A DNA stretch of 64,000 nt, from the NCBI GenBank assembly GCA_016715965.1, contig JADJXG010000001.1, positions 434,001 through 498,000 on the forward strand, written 5' to 3'. The position numbers were made by a program, and so were the translations under genes. The notes under the pieces are model-generated. The model saw nothing but the letters and a program-made list of their open reading frames with translations. It was not told where the DNA came from and did not search any database. How positions within the stretch are numbered: the stretch's first letter is position 1; each line of letters opens with the position of its first letter. This DNA comes from Saprospiraceae bacterium. Lineage in GTDB: Bacteria; Bacteroidota; Bacteroidia; Chitinophagales; Saprospiraceae. Of this stretch, positions 55,749 through 63,695 are shown one piece after another.

Positions 55749-56585
55749 ATGAGTTTCACATTATCAGCAACAGATGTTAAAAATCTAAGAGACGCCACCG
55801 GTGCAGGAATGATGGACTGCAAAGCAGCACTTACTGAAGCCGAAGGCGATTTCGAAAAAGCGATAGAGATTCTGCGCAAGAAAGGTCAAAAACTTTCTAT
55901 TAAAAGAGCAGATCGCGATGCCAAGGAAGGTGTTGTCATAGCAATGGTCAACGATACCAAGACCAGAGGAATCGTGGTCAAATTGAGTTCAGAGACCGAC
56001 TTTGTTTCTAAAAACGAGGATTTTATCAATACCACCAAGAAAATTGCAGAAATCGCTTTGCAAAATTTTCCGGCTGACCTGGAGACCCTCAAATCGCTTC
56101 CCTTTGACGGAAACGTCAGCATTGGCGATAAGACCACTGATCTGGTGGCCGCCATCGGAGAGAAAATTGAGTTGACCAATTATGAAAAAATGGAAGCTCC
56201 TCAGGTAGAGTACTACATTCACATGGGCAACAAAGCGGGTGTATTGATTGGCCTCAACAAAAGTGGTGAGCAATATACCAACGCAGGTAAGGATGCTGCC
56301 ATGCAGGTCGCTGCCATGAAACCCGTGGCCTTGGACAAAGCGGATGTAAATGCTGACATCATCGCCAAAGAAATTGAAATTGGCAAGGAACAAGCACGTG
56401 CTGAAGGTAAACCCGAAGCCATGCTGGAAAAAATTGCCCTGGGTAAGCTGGAGAAGTTTTACAAGGAATTTACACTTCTCAATCAACAGTTTGTAAAGGA
56501 CGGTGGACAGACCATTGCGTCCTACTTAAAATCAGTGGACAAGGATCTTACCATTATAGGGTTCAAACATGTCATGTTAGGTTAA
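55749..56585 (+). CDS. tsf: Translation elongation factor Ts
   Basis: A 278-residue EF-Ts. GAGMMDCKAALTEAEGDFEK lies in the N-terminal UBA-like domain and SSETDFVSKNEDF contains the TDFV motif that contacts EF-Tu. It exchanges GDP for GTP on EF-Tu. It is the last gene of the operon; a strong terminator follows 13 nt after the stop. Confidence 0.97.
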   Translation: MSFTLSATDVKNLRDATGAGMMDCKAALTEAEGDFEKAIEILRKKGQKLSIKRADRDAKEGVVIAMVNDTKTRGIVVKLSSETDFVSKNEDFINTTKKIAEIALQNFPADLETLKSLPFDGNVSIGDKTTDLVAAIGEKIELTNYEKMEAPQVEYYIHMGNKAGVLIGLNKSGEQYTNAGKDAAMQVAAMKPVALDKADVNADIIAKEIEIGKEQARAEGKPEAMLEKIALGKLEKFYKEFTLLNQQFVKDGGQTIASYLKSVDKDLTIIGFKHVMLG

Positions 56586-56598
56586 TCCAATCATATTT

Positions 56599-56634
56599 AA
56601 AAAAAGCGAATGCCAAAACATTCGCTTTTTTTTT
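56599..56634 (+). terminator. Intrinsic terminator of rplM-rpsI-rpsB-tsf
   Basis: Stem of AAAAAAAGCGAATG (56599-56612) with CATTCGCTTTTTTT (56619-56632), loop CCAAAA, followed by T residues. A classic rho-independent terminator; the A-tract makes it potentially bidirectional. Confidence 0.93.
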
Positions 56635-56677
56635 GTCAATCATATTACCCAATCAAATAAATAACTCACACCGGATT

Positions 56678-57385
56678 ATGGCAAAGTTTAAAAGAATCTT
56701 ACTCAAACTCAGCGGTGAGTCCCTCATGGGAAAACAGCAATTTGGCATTGACCCCATTATGCTGAATTATTACGCCGAACAAATTAAAACCATTGCCAAA
56801 CAAGGGGTGGAAGTAGCCATCGTCATTGGGGGAGGAAACATCTTCAGGGGTCTGGGTTCTGATTCAGGTATAGAAAGAGTCCAGGGAGACTATATGGGCA
56901 TGCTGGCTACCTGTATCAATGGTCTTGCTTTGCAAAGCTGCCTGGAATCCCATGGGGTCTATACCAGATTGATTTCTGCCATCGAAATGAGACAAATCGC
57001 AGAACCATATATCCGGAGAAGAGCCATACGTCACCTTGAGAAAGGCAGAATTCTGATTTTTTCCGCGGGCACGGGAAACCCTTATTTTACCACCGACTCG
57101 GCAGCAGCACTGAGAGCCAGTGAAATCAATGCCGATGTCATCCTGAAAGGAACGCGTGTGGATGGCATTTATGACAAGGATCCGGAAAAATTTCCAGATG
57201 CCAAAAAATACGATTCCATCAGCTTCGACGAGGCCATCAAAATGAATTTGCAGGTCATGGACATGACGGCTTTCACCATCTGTCGTGAAAACAAGATTCC
57301 CATTTTGGTATTTGATATCAACAAAGATCAGAATTTGTACCGCATCGTTGAAGGTGAGAAGATTGGGACGACGGTGGTGATTTAG
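56678..57385 (+). CDS. pyrH: UMP kinase
   Basis: A 235-residue amino-acid-kinase-fold UMP kinase, converting UMP to UDP. The start MAKFKRILLKLSGESLMGK and VIGGGNIFRG (phosphate-binding) are diagnostic; TGNPYFTTDSAAALRA and GTRVDGIYDKDP match UMP kinases. It often accompanies tsf, and here follows the operon terminator by 44 nt, so it likely has its own promoter or depends on readthrough. Confidence 0.96.
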   Translation: MAKFKRILLKLSGESLMGKQQFGIDPIMLNYYAEQIKTIAKQGVEVAIVIGGGNIFRGLGSDSGIERVQGDYMGMLATCINGLALQSCLESHGVYTRLISAIEMRQIAEPYIRRRAIRHLEKGRILIFSAGTGNPYFTTDSAAALRASEINADVILKGTRVDGIYDKDPEKFPDAKKYDSISFDEAIKMNLQVMDMTAFTICRENKIPILVFDINKDQNLYRIVEGEKIGTTVVI

Positions 57386-57733
57386 CGGCAATAAGCGCTA
57401 TTGAAATTGCATTTTCAATTCTTACATTAAATATGTTTTTTAGCCGGAAGGTTTCATTGTACTTTTTATTCTTACTTTCTTTTGTGCAACTGAATGATCC
57501 AAACTGAAAGCTTGGTAGCATGCGACAGCGCTTTATGTGAATGAGCCGCGAAAGCGAACGATCTACGCGGAAAGCTTAGTGAAGCAGGACACTGCGACAA
57601 GTGAAGGAGCGTGTAAACGAGAAGCAAAGAAAAACCACCGGCTGGGCCTCTCGCTCACCCATCATCACTTCTGCCGCTGTGCTAAAAAAACTCACACCTT
57701 CGTTGCTCAAACATGAAGGAACATTTCGAAGCA

Positions 57734-57755
57734 AACTCGCTGGTTTAAGCGAGTT
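57734..57755. repeat. 8-bp hairpin AACTCGCT/AGCGAGTT
   Basis: Exact inverted repeat with loop GGTTTA inside the gene-free region. Confidence 0.55.
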
Positions 57756-58085
57756 AGTGACTGAACCGAGCTGCTAACCACCTCGGAGATTATACACCAA
57801 ACAAATATAAAATATAAGCTCACTTACGTGCTCCCTCACTTCGAGCACTGTCGTACTCGACCTTTCGGGATCGTTCGGTAGGTTCCCGAGCTGCAAAGCC
57901 CTAGGCCGGTTCTTAAAGCCAGCTTTTCGTTCAATTTAAAAATTTACAGAATTAAAATTAAAGTAGGAATAGTTCTAGGTTGTAAGCGTTGACTGAAAAT
58001 ATTCATTTATATCAAATAACACAAAAAATAGTTACTTACAATTGAATCCCGTGTATTGTCAGCAAAAACCAGCGAAAGGTTTGGA

Positions 58086-58129
58086 GAGCGGGAAACCCAG
58101 TCCTAAAGTACCCTTTAGGACGCCCGCTC
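58086..58129. repeat. Nested hairpin: GAGCGGG…CCCGCTC around GTCCTAAAG…CTTTAGGAC
   Basis: Outer arms at 58086-58092 and 58123-58129, inner arms at 58100-58108 and 58113-58121 (loop TACC). Further out, ACCAG…AGGTTT and AAACCTGGT extend the stem imperfectly to about 58070-58142. Confidence 0.65.
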
Positions 58130-58140
58130 GCAAAACCTGG

Positions 58141-58160
58141 TCACGCCGCCTTAGGCGTGA
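58141..58160. repeat. 7-bp hairpin TCACGCC/GGCGTGA
   Basis: Exact inverted repeat with loop GCCTTA, directly after the nested hairpin and followed by a T-rich run. It could act as a terminator. Confidence 0.55.
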
Positions 58161-58189
58161 TCGCCTTTTTTGGTGACGAGTTTTCTTTG

Positions 58190-58221
58190 CTTACTTTCTT
58201 TTGCAACCAAAAGAAAGTAAG
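58190..58221. repeat. 14-bp hairpin CTTACTTTCTTTTG/CAAAAGAAAGTAAG
   Basis: Exact inverted repeat with loop CAAC. The left arm is also present alone at 57471-57484, making a direct repeat pair that brackets about 720 bp. Confidence 0.7.
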
Positions 58222-58500
58222 AATTATCATTATGAGAAAAAAAGTTTAATTGCAGCACGAACGTTTGGAGCAATCCATGTTAATTAGATCTCTGTGTGTT
58301 CAATTGGAAAAAATACGTTTTTGCGGTACCGCCTTTGGCAGCACAAATTTGTAACTGCGATTCAATACTAGTTTTATAGAATACAAGATCGAAGTCACAG
58401 ATTTATGACGCCGTGGCGTTATTTCAATCAATTGAATTCGATGACAATTATTGAACTCTATCTCTTTTCATTCATTAATTTTACCATTTAATCAGAAACA

Positions 58501-59130
58501 ATGAATTTCTATTATAAAAAAATGATCGAAACCCTGTCCAAAGACAAAACCATGGCCATGATCATCGATCAAATCCCCAAAGAAAGACTCCATTTAAAAG
58601 AAGCCAACGGAATGGTTCGGGAAGACCTCATCTCTTCCATTATCAGCCAGCAACTCGCTGTAAAAGCTGCAAAAGTTATTCACCAAAGATTTTTGGATTT
58701 ATTTCCGAGGGGTTTTCCCTCCAATACAAAATTGCTGCAGACTTCCGTCGAAGACTTGAGATCCTGCGGATTGTCGGGACAGAAAGCATCTTACATCCTC
58801 AACATCGCCGAACATTTTCAAAACAACAAATGGAAAAACGAAGATTTCCATGACATGGGAGATGAAGAGATTATCGCTAAACTCACGGCCATCAAAGGAG
58901 TTGGAAGATGGACCTCAGAGATGGTGTTGATCTTTTGTTTGGGGAGACCGGATGTGTTTGCGGTGGATGATCTGGGCATCCAAATGGCTATGATCAGGCA
59001 TTATGGGCTTGAAGGCAGTAAAAAAGAAATATTGGAAGCCATGAAGAAACGAGCAGAAAAATGGAAGCCTTACCGTTCGGCGGCTTGTCTGTATCTTTGG
59101 GCAGCCAAGGACCAAAAAATAGAAATATGA
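58501..59130 (+). CDS. AlkA-like DNA-3-methyladenine glycosylase
   Basis: A 209-residue HhH-GPD DNA glycosylase that removes alkylated bases. The helix-hairpin-helix is LTAIKGVGRWTSEMVLIF at about residues 129-146, followed by GRPDVFAVDDLGIQ, which carries the catalytic Asp. The shorter length than E. coli AlkA reflects absence of its N-terminal domain, as in many bacterial homologues. Its stop overlaps the next gene by 4 nt (ATGA). Confidence 0.93.
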   Translation: MNFYYKKMIETLSKDKTMAMIIDQIPKERLHLKEANGMVREDLISSIISQQLAVKAAKVIHQRFLDLFPRGFPSNTKLLQTSVEDLRSCGLSGQKASYILNIAEHFQNNKWKNEDFHDMGDEEIIAKLTAIKGVGRWTSEMVLIFCLGRPDVFAVDDLGIQMAMIRHYGLEGSKKEILEAMKKRAEKWKPYRSAACLYLWAAKDQKIEI

Positions 59131-59585
59131 TTGCAAGTGCCGCCTTTGACCAAACCATCATTCAGTTTGAAAATAAGCCAAAGGAAGCTGAAAGGCTTTT
59201 GGACAAAATCGAAGCAGAGCACGAACTGCTGCTCGATATTCTTGTGGGAACCAACGCCGAATCCCTCACCGATGACGAAGCCGACTATCTAATCTTTCTT
59301 TTTGCTGCACTTTTTGAAACCATCCGCCGCGAGAAAGGGATCAAAGAATACGATCAAAAACAAATTGAAGACGCAGAAGAAAAAGCCTGGGAGATCATCA
59401 ACGAACAAAAAGATTTTGAAAAGTCTGTTGAAAAGCTGTACGAGATCAGTGAAGAAAAAGACGCCGTCGAATTTATCGAACTGTCCCTCGGTCCAGACGA
59501 TGAAAACGAGTACAACATCACCGACACAGGTCGTTTGATTATGTTGGCGGTGTTGGCGGGAGAGTTGATGGTTTTTACGGATTAG
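59127..59585 (+). CDS. Acidic hypothetical protein
   Basis: A 152-residue, Glu/Asp-rich, probably all-helical protein (EAERLLDKIEAEHELLLDIL, ADYLIFLFAALFETIRREKG). No family recognised. The start MIASAAFDQTI overlaps the glycosylase stop by 4 nt, so it is translationally coupled to it; a longer upstream frame is rejected. It could be a partner of the DNA repair enzyme, but nothing in the sequence shows this. Confidence 0.75.
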   Translation: MIASAAFDQTIIQFENKPKEAERLLDKIEAEHELLLDILVGTNAESLTDDEADYLIFLFAALFETIRREKGIKEYDQKQIEDAEEKAWEIINEQKDFEKSVEKLYEISEEKDAVEFIELSLGPDDENEYNITDTGRLIMLAVLAGELMVFTD

Positions 59586-59699
59586 GCAAACAGCTTCAAT
59601 ATTCATAAGCCAAATATCAAACTGGGGAAATTCCTTTCCCTTGTTGCAATGATATTTTGGAGCTCCAATATACGTTTGTAATAATTAAATAGGATCAGC

Positions 59700-60224
59700 T
59701 TACCTCGATATCAAATAAAACTCTGTCCGGCGGTTTAACTTTCGTCCGGCTGCGGTTGCATTGTCTGCAATTGGTTTTGAGGATCCAAATCCTCTGGACA
59801 TGACTCGCTCGACTGAAATGTTATTTGAAAGTAGAAAATCCCTGCAAACTTGTGCCCGCTTTTCTGATAGTATTTGATTCTTCATAGAATCTCCTTTGCT
59901 GTCCGCATGCCCTTCAATGCTCACCATGGTCTCTGGAAATTTTTGCAAGGTTTGAAGGAGTTCTTCCAAATCTTTTCTTGCAGATTTACTTAAACTTGTT
60001 TTACCACATTTAAAATATAGGATTGTATAAGCATTGGAGGTTTGCAGATTTTTTCTCTTGGATTCAAATTTTTCATTTCTGACTAAATCAAGAATAATAA
60101 AAGCTGCAAGTTCTCTTGAAAAAAGAGGGCAGCTGTTTAAAATCATCAATAGACAAAAGATGAAAATATTTACTTTTATTAAAAATATTTTCAATCCAAT
60201 TTTAAATAATTTTTGCTCTTTCAT
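59700..60224 (-). CDS. OmpA family lipoprotein-like protein
   Basis: A 174-residue protein. A hydrophobic N-terminus (KVNIFIFCLLMILNSC) contains a possible lipobox LNSC at about residue 31. A C-terminal OmpA peptidoglycan-binding domain follows (about 68-172; TMVSIEGHADSKGDS, LSEKRAQVCRDFLL, GFGSSKP, NRRTEFYLI). It anchors the outer membrane to the cell wall. The start overlaps the AlkB-like gene's stop by 4 nt, an unusual pairing. Confidence 0.88.
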   Translation of the reverse strand: MKEQKLFKIGLKIFLIKVNIFIFCLLMILNSCPLFSRELAAFIILDLVRNEKFESKRKNLQTSNAYTILYFKCGKTSLSKSARKDLEELLQTLQKFPETMVSIEGHADSKGDSMKNQILSEKRAQVCRDFLLSNNISVERVMSRGFGSSKPIADNATAAGRKLNRRTEFYLISR

Positions 60225-61246
60225 TCCCGGTCGATCAAGTGATTTCTGGTCTTAAACCATAGTGGTGGAATCAAAGCGGTGAGCATACTTCCTGGATAAC
60301 CCACGGGCATCTTGGGTGATTTCGAACGAATGTTTAAATTGGAAAAATGCCTGGTAGAATCCATGTGATGGTCCGAATGTCTCGTCAATTCAAATAGAGC
60401 CAATCTCCCCAACAAATGATCCGAATCCCAGGAATGTTCTTCTGCCACTCTTTCATATCGATCGGATGATTCTTTGCCGCGACTCAATCCATAATGTTCA
60501 ATATAATTGACCGTCTCCAGCAGTAAAATTCCTATGATAGAACTTCCCAAAAAAAACAAAAGTCCTTCCAGTGAAAAATAAAAATAAATGAATACATAAA
60601 CACTGACTTGCACAAACAGATAAATCAATATTGGATTTACAAAGATCCAACTGTCTCTGACAAACTGCTGTCCGATTTTAAATGCACTTACATAAGATTG
60701 CGTGATGCTTCTCCACCAAAAAGCATACAAATTTTCATTGTATCTCGCACTGGCAGGATCTTCTGGCGTCGATACTTTTTTATGGTGGCCGAAATTGTGT
60801 TCAATAAAAAAATGCAAATAGCTCGAACAACACAAAAGTAAATGCGCAAAAAATTTAAAAATCGCCGATTTTCGATGTCCCATCTCATGGGCTACATTGA
60901 TGCCTAAAATACCATTGCATAGTCCAACTGCTATAACCATACCGGACACGTCGGTCCAATGGTAATTATTGTGTTGTAATAGATTTAAGGTCTGCCAATG
61001 GATCCATGGTAAAATAAATACGGATGGCAAGAGCATCAGATCAAATATCCATTCATCGCCCTTATACTCATGTCGAATATTCCGAATGGGTATCCAAAGT
61101 TCCAATAAGGGAATGATGGCAAATACATAGATCAATGTACTCCACGCCCAAATACCGGCCCAATACAAGGCGAACAAGGTCGTCAGCGGTACCGTGTAAA
61201 CGAATAAATATTGGAGGGGAACCAATGTCTGGGTTAATTTGTGCAT
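60221..61246 (-). CDS. Alkane 1-monooxygenase-like membrane diiron hydroxylase (AlkB)
   Basis: A 341-residue integral membrane non-haem diiron protein with about six helices. The histidine motifs HEMGHR, EHNFGHHKKV, NYIEHYGLSR and LTRHSDHH are all present; NYxEHYG is the AlkB signature that separates it from desaturases. It would hydroxylate the terminal carbon of alkanes or fatty-acid-like chains with electrons from rubredoxin. No rubredoxin gene is in this window. It overlaps the OmpA gene by 4 nt. A -7 box TAATTTTG is at 61292-61299 on the minus strand. Confidence 0.92.
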   Translation of the reverse strand: MHKLTQTLVPLQYLFVYTVPLTTLFALYWAGIWAWSTLIYVFAIIPLLELWIPIRNIRHEYKGDEWIFDLMLLPSVFILPWIHWQTLNLLQHNNYHWTDVSGMVIAVGLCNGILGINVAHEMGHRKSAIFKFFAHLLLCCSSYLHFFIEHNFGHHKKVSTPEDPASARYNENLYAFWWRSITQSYVSAFKIGQQFVRDSWIFVNPILIYLFVQVSVYVFIYFYFSLEGLLFFLGSSIIGILLLETVNYIEHYGLSRGKESSDRYERVAEEHSWDSDHLLGRLALFELTRHSDHHMDSTRHFSNLNIRSKSPKMPVGYPGSMLTALIPPLWFKTRNHLIDRE

Positions 61247-61253
61247 AAAGCTT

Positions 61254-61261
61254 TACCTTTG
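61254..61261 (+). promoter_or_regulatory. -7 promoter box for galM-rsmB
   Basis: TACCTTTG, exact TAnnTTTG match. Its last base is three nucleotides before the ATG at 61265, so the transcript is probably leaderless and the ATG at 61241 is excluded. Confidence 0.55.
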
Positions 61262-61264
61262 TTG

Positions 61265-62302
61265 ATGGTAACCGAGGAGCCGATTCACTTACAAAATTAC
61301 ACAAAAACGCTTTCTGAAGGCAAGATCCATGCATATTTGTTGCACAACGATCAGATCCGGGTTCTCATCAGCAATTACGGTGCAAAAATCATCAGCCTTT
61401 GGTTTCAGGGCCAAAAAGGAAATTGGATAGACCTGGTAGCAGGATATGATTCCATCGACGAATATCTCACGGGTTCGGCGTATTACGGCGCTATCTGTGG
61501 CCGTTTCGCCAACAGAATAGCCAATGCAAGATTTACACTAAATAATAAGAAGTACCATCTGGATGCAAACCACGGCAGGCACATGCTTCATGGAGGTTCA
61601 TTGGGATTTCACAAAAAAATTTGGCAGGTACGTTCGTTTGGAGACGATCATCTACGCTTGGGTCTGCATAGTCCGGATGGTGAGATGGGTTTTCCGGGAA
61701 ATCTAAATATTGAACTGAACTACGAACTCAAAAATTCAACACTTCATATCCAATATTTGGCCAAAACGGACAAACCCACGTTGGTCAATCTCACCACCCA
61801 TTCTTATTTTAATTTACAGGGACATGGAGATATACTGGCACACCAACTTCAGCTAAATTCAGAGTCCATCACTGAAACCGATTCCGAAAAAATTCCAACA
61901 GGTCAATTTATTTCCATCGCAAATACACCATTTGATTTTACAAAACCAAGATCGATTGGAATACAAGAAAATGGAACTATCAAGACAATTGAATATGACC
62001 ATAATTATATTTTGAAAGATCATTCCTTTGCAGCCATCTTGTCTTCCTCTGCTTCGGGGATACAAATGAAAGTTCACACCAGCCAACCTGGTTTGCAATT
62101 GTATATCTGCAATTGGGGAAAGAAAACAGATCATGGAAAAAATGGCCAGATCTATCGCGAGCATTCTTTTGTTTGCCTAGAACCACAACATTTTCCGGAC
62201 AGCCCCCATCATGCACACTTTCCATCCACTGTCCTGGAACCAGGAAATACCTATGCCCATTGGTGCAGTTATGGCTTTGAAAAAATAAATCCAACACCAT
62301 GA
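61265..62302 (+). CDS. galM: Aldose 1-epimerase (mutarotase)
   Basis: A 345-residue GalM-type enzyme, interconverting alpha and beta anomers of aldoses. GAICGRFANRIANARF, the catalytic-His segment LTTHSYFNLQGHGD and the catalytic-Glu segment SFVCLEPQHFPDSP are conserved. The start ATG at 61265 was chosen because a -7 box overlaps the region between it and an ATG at 61241. It overlaps rsmB by 4 nt (ATGA). Confidence 0.94.
   Translation: MVTEEPIHLQNYTKTLSEGKIHAYLLHNDQIRVLISNYGAKIISLWFQGQKGNWIDLVAGYDSIDEYLTGSAYYGAICGRFANRIANARFTLNNKKYHLDANHGRHMLHGGSLGFHKKIWQVRSFGDDHLRLGLHSPDGEMGFPGNLNIELNYELKNSTLHIQYLAKTDKPTLVNLTTHSYFNLQGHGDILAHQLQLNSESITETDSEKIPTGQFISIANTPFDFTKPRSIGIQENGTIKTIEYDHNYILKDHSFAAILSSSASGIQMKVHTSQPGLQLYICNWGKKTDHGKNGQIYREHSFVCLEPQHFPDSPHHAHFPSTVLEPGNTYAHWCSYGFEKINPTP
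61292..61299 (-). promoter_or_regulatory. Probable -7 box for the alkB-ompA pair
   Basis: TAATTTTG on the minus strand, exact TAnnTTTG match, located inside the 5' end of galM and 45 nt upstream of the alkB-like start. The divergent promoters would overlap. Confidence 0.4.
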
Positions 62303-63489
62303 AGTATCACAGAATATTGGTAGAAGCGGTCATCACCGGCATTCGACAAGTGATGTACCACAACAGCTATGCTGACAAGGTACTTCAAAAATTATTTTTT
62401 GAAAACAAAAAATGGGGAGCCAGAGATCGCGCCTTTGTTGCAGAATCTTTTTATGACATTCTTCGCTATTATCGATTATACGAATTTGTCTCCGGACAAG
62501 CGAACAATACCAACGTCATCGTTGCGGTCTATTTTCAAAAAAAATATGGCGATCTGCCGGAATGGATTCAGCTCAGCGAAGAAGACCATGCGTTGATCCG
62601 GCGACAGTGGGAACGCTCCAAAGATATTCGTGCCATCAGAGAATCCATACCGGATTGGATGGATGAAATGTGTGCATCAGAAATTGGGGAAAATTGGGAT
62701 CGGGAAATTGCCGCACTCAATGAAGAAGCAAAAGTGGTGCTTCGGGTCAATACTATAAAATGCAGCATTGATCAACTTCAAGACGCATTAATAAAACAAG
62801 GTATTGAAAGTCATCGAGATCCCCTCTACCCTACTGCTTTAATTCTTGAAAAAAGAATGAATGTTTTTCGTCTGGAAGAATTTAAAAAAGGATGGTTTGA
62901 ATTGCAGGATGCTTCCTCACAATTAGTCGCTCCGTTTCTTGCACTAAAGCCGGGAATGCGGGTGGTGGATGCTTGCTCAGGTGCGGGAGGAAAGTCGCTT
63001 CACATAGCAGCTCTTTTAAAAAACAAAGGCCAGCTCATCTGTTTAGATACAGAATCCTGGAAACTGGATGAATTGCGCAAAAGGGCCAGCCGAAATGGCG
63101 TTGATCTCATCCAAACAAAAATCATCGAAGATCAAAAAACCATCAAAAGATTACATGGGACTGCAGATCGCTTGTTGCTGGACGTACCTTGCAGCGGACT
63201 CGGCGTTTTACGCAGAAATCCGGACGCCAAATGGAAACTGAGTCAGGAATTTTTGGATGAAGTTCGCTTGTTACAAAAAGATATTTTAAACAGATACTGC
63301 AAAATCCTAAAACCCGGAGGCAAGCTGGTCTATGCTACTTGTAGCATTCTGCCCTCTGAAAACCAAAACCAGCTGCAGCATTTTTTGGAAAATCATCCGG
63401 AATTTAATCTGGAAGAAGAAAAAATCATCTCACCCTCGGTATCGGGCTATGATGGATTTTATATGGCAAGATTGAGTTTTGAATTGTGA
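62299..63489 (+). CDS. RsmB-like 16S rRNA (cytosine-5) methyltransferase
   Basis: A 396-residue NOL1/NOP2/Sun-family protein. The N-terminal part (about 1-140) resembles the NusB-like domain of RsmB (RAFVAESFYDILRYYRLYEF). The catalytic part has SAM motif I DACSGAGGKSLHIAALL, motif IV LDVPCSGLGVLRRNPDAKW and motif VI YATCSILPSENQ with the nucleophilic Cys. It methylates C5 of a cytosine in rRNA, most likely 16S C967. It starts inside the galM stop (4-nt overlap). Confidence 0.9.
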   Translation: MKYHRILVEAVITGIRQVMYHNSYADKVLQKLFFENKKWGARDRAFVAESFYDILRYYRLYEFVSGQANNTNVIVAVYFQKKYGDLPEWIQLSEEDHALIRRQWERSKDIRAIRESIPDWMDEMCASEIGENWDREIAALNEEAKVVLRVNTIKCSIDQLQDALIKQGIESHRDPLYPTALILEKRMNVFRLEEFKKGWFELQDASSQLVAPFLALKPGMRVVDACSGAGGKSLHIAALLKNKGQLICLDTESWKLDELRKRASRNGVDLIQTKIIEDQKTIKRLHGTADRLLLDVPCSGLGVLRRNPDAKWKLSQEFLDEVRLLQKDILNRYCKILKPGGKLVYATCSILPSENQNQLQHFLENHPEFNLEEEKIISPSVSGYDGFYMARLSFEL

Positions 63490-63695
63490 ATTTTTTGCTT
63501 GTTATAAAAATTATAATATAATATAATATTATAATATATAATCAAGTGTCTATAATATATATATGTATTTAATTACAAATTTAGAAAATATTTTTCCATC
63601 CAATATTAATTTAGGTGTTATATTTACTATAATTATTAGAAATATTATCTGTAATATTAAAATTTATTATTACCTTAATTGCTCAATTAGATTGT
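63490..63695. other. AT-rich intergenic spacer
   Basis: Two hundred bases dominated by A and T, with TATAATATAAT-type palindromic runs at about 63504-63570. No gene, hairpin terminator with GC stem or recognisable RNA. A 73-codon frame across it is rejected because it is out of frame with the real downstream gene. Confidence 0.5.

Larger units (their letters stand above)
57386..58500. other. 1.1-kb gene-free, hairpin-rich region
   Basis: No open frame of credible length. The sequence is more GC-rich than most spacers and full of inverted repeats. CTTACTTTCTTTTG occurs at 57471-57484 and again at 58190-58203, where it forms a hairpin. AAGTGAAGGAGCGTGTAAACGAG near 57600 is imperfectly mirrored by the reverse strand near 57822-57845. 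It could be a decayed or non-autonomous mobile element, or a structured RNA. I found no rRNA, tRNA, tmRNA or RNase P motif. Confidence 0.6.

Noticed and set aside
57386..58500. Possible rRNA, tRNA, tmRNA or RNase P RNA
   Set aside because: None of the conserved core motifs of these RNAs could be found on either strand.
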